Of a stretch of DNA of 64,000 nt, positions 58,940-64,000 are shown piece after piece. Position numbers and translations under genes: made by a program. Within the stretch, counting starts at the first letter, position 1. Each line of letters begins with the position of its first letter. The notes beneath the pieces were generated by a model. It made no database searches. It was not told where the DNA came from and saw only the letters and a list, made by a program, of their open reading frames with translations. Source of the stretch: Isoetes taiwanensis (taxonomy: Eukaryota > Streptophyta > Lycopodiopsida > Isoetales > Isoetaceae); assembly GCA_021234155.1 (NCBI GenBank), contig JAJEKV010000196.1, forward strand, positions 307,640-371,639. The letters run 5' to 3'.

Positions 58940-59400
58940 AGTTAATAGTTAGCTATGGTTGGGGATTTCCACGTGGCACAACCTAATTGGCCAAGTGAAA
59001 CCCCAAGCCCTCTAAATAGGGCCAACGTCCAATTCTCTCCTTTTTGGAAGGAGGATTTGTTGCAGCGCCTACATCAGCGCCCAGGGAGCTCGACCTGCAC
59101 CAAGCTTGCTCTTGCTTGCTCAGGATTTTCCCAAACTCACTCTCCGATTCTTCCTTTGCCCTTTGTCGCGCCATCATGAGCCGCCGAAGCCGGACCAGGG
59201 ATGTTTCCAATCAGTCAGGTGAGTTGTGAGGGTTTTGCTGATGCTTGTGAGGTTTTTGCTTCATAGATTCTTGTGGTTACGCTAACCCTTGTATGATCTG
59301 GAGCTCGTTATGTTGTTATTCAAGTTATGATTGTATCTCTATGTTTTTGTATTTTTGCCTCTCTCGAGGGTAAGGGATGGGTAGAGGCCTAAAAGCTTGA
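58940..59400 (+). repeat. Partial 3' LTR of the chromovirus, with ATG exon and splice donor
   Basis: Follows the pol stop codon. It contains a CACGTGG box (58970-58976), a TCTAAATAGGG TATA-like box near 59011, and an ATG in good context (GCCATCATGAGCC, ATG at 59177). Fourteen codons (MSRRSRTRDVSNQS) and one extra base later comes CAG then GTGAGT. Without splicing the frame ends three codons on (GEL, stop). The LTR is cut at about 59400 by an inverted LTR fragment. A related LTR start lies at 59.97-60.45 kb. Confidence 0.7.
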
Positions 59401-59930
59401 TTGTGGCGGCTCCGACGACATCACGATGCTCCCATCATTATACTTGTAGGGGACTTTCCCCTTCCCAACCATTGGGTGGACCCCTCGGGACACGTGGAAC
59501 ACTCAGGAGGGCTGAGCATCCAAGTGAAAAGGCACAGAGGTGTCATTGGCCGTCCCTCCTTTCATGGAAAAACACCTATAACGTAGCGGAAGCATAAACG
59601 TTAGCACATACCATAAAACATCAATATGCCACCTCAAGGGGTGGCCCCTCCTTCATATAAGATGCAAGACAAAGAAATGCATCTAAGCTACTATGAGTGC
59701 ATATCTTACCGAGGGCTGGGTCAAAGGAAGATGACCTGTTGGTGCGAGCTCGAGATAACGCGAGAAAGAAGAAAGAACAATGGCAAAATAGGTGGCACAA
59801 GAGATATAGACCACAAGTATCCCTCCATCCGCCCCTCCTGTGCACACTTTGCAGTGGGACTGAAACTTGCTATGCTCAAGCTCTGGATCTCTCAGAAACG
59901 CAAATCACATGGAAGCCCCATTGTCCGGGA
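59401..59930 (-). repeat. Inverted LTR fragment
   Basis: Reverse-oriented copy of the LTR 3' half, matching about 60885-61394. It ends in CAGAAACGCAAAT and then switches abruptly to CACATGGAAGCCCCATTGTC in plus orientation, a block also at about 60797. That switch point is a rearrangement junction. Confidence 0.75.
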
Positions 59931-59959
59931 TACTTCTCTAGGGGTACTAACATTGGACG

Positions 59960-61394
59960 TTGTCCTAACATTGTCTAATTGGTGGTTAATTAATTAGCTA
60001 AGGATTGGGTTTTTCCGTGGCATCATCCTATTGGTAGGTGAAACCCCAATCTCATAAAAAGGCCAAGCTTCCAAAACCCCTCTTTTTGGGCGTGATCAGA
60101 TCAGCCCTTTGACCCGGCCGCCCGGGGCTCGACCAGTTGTTCGTGTCTCCGTTTTTCCACCTAAACTCACCCCTTGATTCGTCTTTGTTCCCTGTTGCTA
60201 TCATGAGCCACTCCGGGAACTCGAATCGGTCGAGGGTTCGTTTGTAGGGTTTGATTCTTTGTTATCTTTCTATTGATTTCAGTTCATGATTCTTGTAATA
60301 CGGATTAACCCTTGGTTGAGATGGAGCTCAATTATATTGTTCTTTCAAGTTATGGTTGTATTCTTTGTATTTTCTGCTGTTTTGCCTCTCTTTGAGGGTA
60401 AGGAATTATTAGAGGCCTGGAAGCTTCATAGAGGCTAGAATTTCAGCCTAGAATAGATCCCTATAGATCCCTTTAGGCACGTGCATAAACCCCTTGTTGT
60501 TTCTGCTATGGAAAGCTCAAGGTCCATGTTGATCTTTGCTGCATCCTTGGGCTTGCAACAAGGAGATGGGATGGAAGTGGTGCGGGGCCCATGGGATGAT
60601 GGACGGAGCCCATGGCCTCTGTTTGGATGCTCAACTTTGGTGGTCAGAGCGAACCCTCACGGGGGGGATACTCTAGGTATGGGGTGAACCTCTCGGAGGG
60701 GGATACTCTGGTTGTGGGTCTGACACCCTAGGCGACAGTACTGCAAATGGGTTAAGTCGAGTACGGGAGATCGATTACGGGACCCCTTGAGCATCACATG
60801 GAAGCCCCATTGTCCGGGATACTTCTTGTCTCTGATTTCAATCCAAACGGGCTCATAACCTGGCAAGTAGATCTCTGAGGGTGATTCCTTGGGATTTGCG
60901 TTTCTGAGAGATCCAGAGCTTGAGCATAGCAAGTTTCAGTTTGCCAAAGTGTGCCGCAGGGAGGGGCGGATGGAGTGGATACTTGTGGTCTATATCTCTT
61001 GTGGCAGCTATTTTGCCATTGTTCTTTCTTCTTTCTGCTGTTATCTGAGCCCAGACCAACAGTCATCTTCCCTTTGGACCGAGCCTGGGTAAGATATGCA
61101 CTCATAGTAGCTTAGATGCATTTCTTTGTCTTTGCATCTTATATGAAGGAGGGGCCACCCCTTGAGGTGGCATATTGATGTTTATGGTATGTGCTAACGT
61201 TTATGCTTCCGCTACGTTATAGGTGTTTTCCCATGAAAGGAGGACTGACCAATGACACCTCGGGTGCCTTTTCACTGGATGCTCAGCCCTCCTGAGTGTT
61301 CCACGTGTCCGGAGGGCCCGACCCAATGGTTGGGAAGGGGAAAGTCCCCGGCGTTATACGGTGGGAGCATCGTATGCCGTCAGGGAGCGTCACA
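59960..61394 (+). repeat. LTR copy in plus orientation
   Basis: Begins with sequence related to 58920-59400 (a short ATG frame with MSHSGNSNRSRVRL at about 60203, with no good donor) and ends CGTCAGGGAGCGTCACA at 61394. It is not followed by a primer site but by another LTR piece. Confidence 0.75.
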
Positions 61395-62346
61395 TTGATT
61401 AGAGTTTAGGTTCTAGCCTAGATAGATCCCTGTAGATCCCTTTACGGCCTGTGCACAACCCCAGCCGACTGTTCTTGCTATGGGAAAGCTCAAGGTCCGT
61501 GTTGGTGTTGCTGCACCCCTGGATTTGCAATAAGGAGGTGGGATGGAAGTGGTACGGGGCCCATGGGCTAAAGTGTGTCCCCGTTTTGGATGCTCAGCCT
61601 ATGGCCGGAGAGAACCTTCGAAGGGGGAGATTCCGGGTATGGGTCTGACACCCTAGGTGGCTGATTGAAATAGAGTACCCACGAATGGGTTTGTGAAAGT
61701 CGGGTACGGGATGACTGATTACAGTGTCCCTTGAGTGTCACATGGAATTCCCATTCTCCGGGATACTTCTTGTCTCTGATCTCATTCCAGACCGGAGTAA
61801 TGAACCGGCGAGTAGATCTCTGAGGGTGATTCCTTGGGATTTGCGTTTCTGAGAGATCTAGAGCTTGAGCATAGCAAGGTTCAGTCCCTCTGCAAAGTGT
61901 GCACAGGAGGGGCGGATGGAGTGGATACTGTGGTCTATACTTCTTGTGCCAGCCATTTGCCATTGTTCTTCTTCTTCTTTCTGGCGATTTCGAGCCTTGA
62001 CCAGGTGTCGTCTTTCCTCAAGGCGAGGCACAGGTAAGGATCGCACTCATAGTAGCTTAGATGCATTTCTTTGTCTTTGCATCTTATGTGAAGGAGGGGC
62101 CACCCCTTGAGGTGGCATATTGTTGATTTGTGGTTTGTGCTAACGTTTATGCTTCCGCTATAGGTATTTGTCCCCATGAAGGGAGGGGTGGCCAATGACA
62201 CCTCCGTGCCCTTTCACCTAGATGCTCAGCCCTCCTGAGTGTTCCACGTGTCCGGAGGGCCCGACCCAATGGTTCGATCCGTTGGGGAGGGGAAAGTCCC
62301 CGGCGTTATACGATGGGAGCATCGTATGCCGTCAGGGAGCGTCACA
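61395..62346 (+). repeat. Tandem duplicate of the LTR 3' two thirds
   Basis: Repeats 60425-61394 with divergence, from GCCTAGATAGATCCCTGTAG to CGTCAGGGAGCGTCACA at 62346. It gives an LTR with its R/U5 part doubled. Confidence 0.75.
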
Positions 62347-62347
62347 G

Positions 62348-62359
62348 TGGTATCAGAGC
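62348..62359 (+). promoter_or_regulatory. Primer binding site after the duplicated LTR
   Basis: TGGTATCAGAGC, one base after the LTR end. It is followed by GGGTTCGAATCTC, a pol III B-box-like stretch often seen next to this type of primer site in plant elements. Confidence 0.85.
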
Positions 62360-62870
62360 ATAGGCCCAGGGTTCGAATCTCACCTTGTACGGGGTGGGAG
62401 GAGAATTTCAAGGGTTATTTCACACTCATTCCATCTGTTTGGGAACGTTGCACACTGACCCCAATTTTTGGTCCACAGTTGTTTTTTACTTGTACGGAAG
62501 TGTTGTTTTATGCCAAAAACAACACCGAAATGGCCCCAAAAGTCCACGTGGCCCGTTTATCCGGATTTGCACAAAGAGACGCGGTTGGTTTTGGCGAAAA
62601 TTTCTCTTGTGGTTTTTGCTGACTTTTTTTTTTTTTGGTCAACGTGTCCTTTTTTCATTGTTGTTTTTGCAAATTTTGTCAACGCGTGTGGTTTTTCTTA
62701 TTCGTGGTTTTTTCACGAGCCATACGTTGTTGTTCATCAAAATAACACGCGTTGGTGTAGATATTACTACACGTATAAACTTAAATTACAACGTCAAAGT
62801 AAGATGGTTTGTTAAAAATAATTACATGTCGTTTAACCAAGTACCACCTGTTACTTAAATCTAGCTATTG
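62360..62870 (+). other. Truncated retroelement leader
   Basis: About 500 bp of T- and G-rich leader without gag or pol. Overlapping frames of 115-157 codons are T-rich and have no motif. The element breaks off near 62.87 kb where AT-rich host-like DNA begins. Confidence 0.5.
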
Positions 62871-64000
62871 TTTTTAATGCTACTATCTATTGTTTTTCTA
62901 AAATAAAGACATGTAAAAAGCACTATTAGTACACATAGAAAAAAAAAAAAAAAAGATGTTTCAATGTGTCTTTAGGCCAATGAAATATCGACCACGTGGC
63001 ATACTTTAAAAAAATATAACTTGAATACAATATAATACAATATTGGTACGTGTCATAATTTGTTAAAATAAAAACATTTTTTCGACACATTATTACTTTT
63101 TAAATGTGATTTTTAACCAATGAAATATTAACACATGGCATACTTTTTTAAATAACAAAGCACTATTTTAACTAATGAAATGTAGACACGTGGTGCACAA
63201 TTGAAAAAAAAATTAGTATATACCACAATTTAAAAGTCAATATATCTATGGATCTGTTTATTTCAAAATAAAGAAGCCTTTTGGGAATCGAACCCAAACA
63301 AACCCACATGGCATAATAATATTAGATTGTAAGATTCTATCACTAATTAATAAGGTAATGGAGGTATCAACCATTAGATACAAATAATTTAGATGCCACT
63401 GAAACCATTGAAATTCATAGAATTCATAATTTTGAAAGCAGAAAATGCATTACAATGCTTTAGATGGAATGATGTTCCACTTTTGCTTAATTTTGATAAG
63501 AAACGGGTCTTTGGATCCATTACTTTCAAGACTACTTCAGGATCTGCATAAGGAAAAAATAATCATGTTCAAAAATGCCTAGATCATACAAAAAATGAAA
63601 CAAGTTCAATGATTTTTACCTGTTTTAGAATCTACACTAATGTTAAGCTTCATCTGCATGCCTGTTGTTTAGAGAACAACGATTTACCTGCTCTGTTTAC
63701 TTCAACAGATTTTGGAACGGGTTTTTTGAAGCTGGTCTAATAGCTTGTCCCTTTAGTTTCATTTCGCAGCATCTAGCAGGTGTCACATTTACTATCGTCC
63801 CTGTAGACATAGATTCAATCCTTCATGAGGTAAGTTGCAAGCCCTGATTCCCAAAACAAGACAGCACCTGCAAACAGAGTCACCTATCATTTAAAGAACA
63901 ACCTCAAATCTAACACAAGGTCAATTACTCTAAAGACAAAAACTAGCCGAGATCTTACTGTTCTATCTCTTAAGCTTTGGTTTACAGAATCGAGCTTCCA
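62871..64000. other. AT-rich DNA with a possible SINE relic
   Basis: No gene recognised. Long A and T runs and repeated ACACATGGCATA/ACGTGGCATA motifs occur at 62.99-63.2 kb. Confidence 0.45.
63270..63365 (-). repeat. Possible tRNA-derived SINE relic
   Basis: On the minus strand TGGGTTCGATTCCC is a perfect B box, preceded about 60 bases upstream by TTAGTGATAGAATC, an A-box-like stretch with the spacing of plant SINEs. No A tail or target duplication was found, and a cloverleaf cannot be drawn, so it is not called a tRNA gene. Confidence 0.35.

Larger units (their letters stand above)
45500..59400 (+). mobile_element. Chromovirus with accessory histone-like and acidic ORFs
   Basis: Order on the plus strand: primer site (45500), long leader, histone H3-like ORF, acidic ORF, splice acceptor, gag, zinc knuckle, protease, RT, RNase H, then (after a nested insertion and deletion of most of integrase) integrase C-terminus with chromodomain, and the start of a 3' LTR from about 58940. 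The 5' LTR is missing. Gag, RT and chromodomain show it is a Ty3/gypsy chromovirus. Breaks: a TGA in RT (51345), frameshifts in gag and protease, missing integrase core. The leader is ~3.6 kb instead of the usual few hundred bases. Confidence 0.8.

Noticed and set aside
62385..62858. 157-codon plus ORF after the last primer site
   Set aside because: T-rich Phe/Val/Leu composition, overlapping equal frames, no gag similarity.
63270..63365. tRNA gene
   Set aside because: A good B box but no acceptor stem or cloverleaf; better read as a SINE relic.

Overview
This window is nuclear DNA of a land plant. The evidence is plant Ty3/gypsy LTR retrotransposons (one Tat-like, two chromovirus-like), pieces of plant gene families (PPR proteins, a carboxylesterase of the CXE 11/16 type, a Pol IV/V-type largest-subunit fragment), GT-AG introns, tRNA-derived SINEs, MITEs and inverted-repeat elements. 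A large, repeat-rich genome is likely. A fern or another non-angiosperm is possible, but nothing here proves the lineage. Many open reading frames are broken by small frameshifts. Some breaks may be consensus errors: the two LTRs of a young element differ often where one copy has CAG/CTG and the other has CG. Layout: 1-4.9 kb holds an old gypsy integrase relic interrupted by a SINE, then direct duplications. 4.9-7.2 kb (minus) is part of a multi-exon coiled-coil gene. 9.19-20.17 kb is a complete Tat-like gypsy element with 2.49-kb LTRs, a 5-bp target duplication and a probable tRNA-Gln primer site. 23.0-29.4 kb is a pair of ~0.9-kb inverted repeats around a phosphatase exon, a coiled-coil/RING-like ORF cut by a MITE, and a cluster of palindromic elements. 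31.8-33.1 kb is a PPR pseudogene, 36.7-37.5 kb Pol IV/V-like fragments, and 39.8-41.0 kb carboxylesterase and ARM/TPR fragments end to end. 43.1-45.4 kb (minus) is a dead chromovirus-like element. 45.5-59.4 kb (plus) is a chromovirus carrying extra genes, itself invaded by a non-coding LTR element (52.5-58.5 kb, minus). 59.4-62.9 kb is a scrambled set of LTR copies. The most unusual object is the chromovirus at 45.5-59.4 kb. Between its primer binding site and gag it carries an unbroken 232-codon ORF whose last 99 residues are a full histone H3 fold, H3.3-like and without the normal H3 tail, followed by an acidic ORF of unknown function. Its 3' LTR holds a short ATG exon with a splice donor that is in phase with a splice acceptor just before gag. 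This suggests that gag is translated from a spliced RNA starting in the LTR, while the histone-like and acidic ORFs lie in the intron or are read from unspliced RNA.
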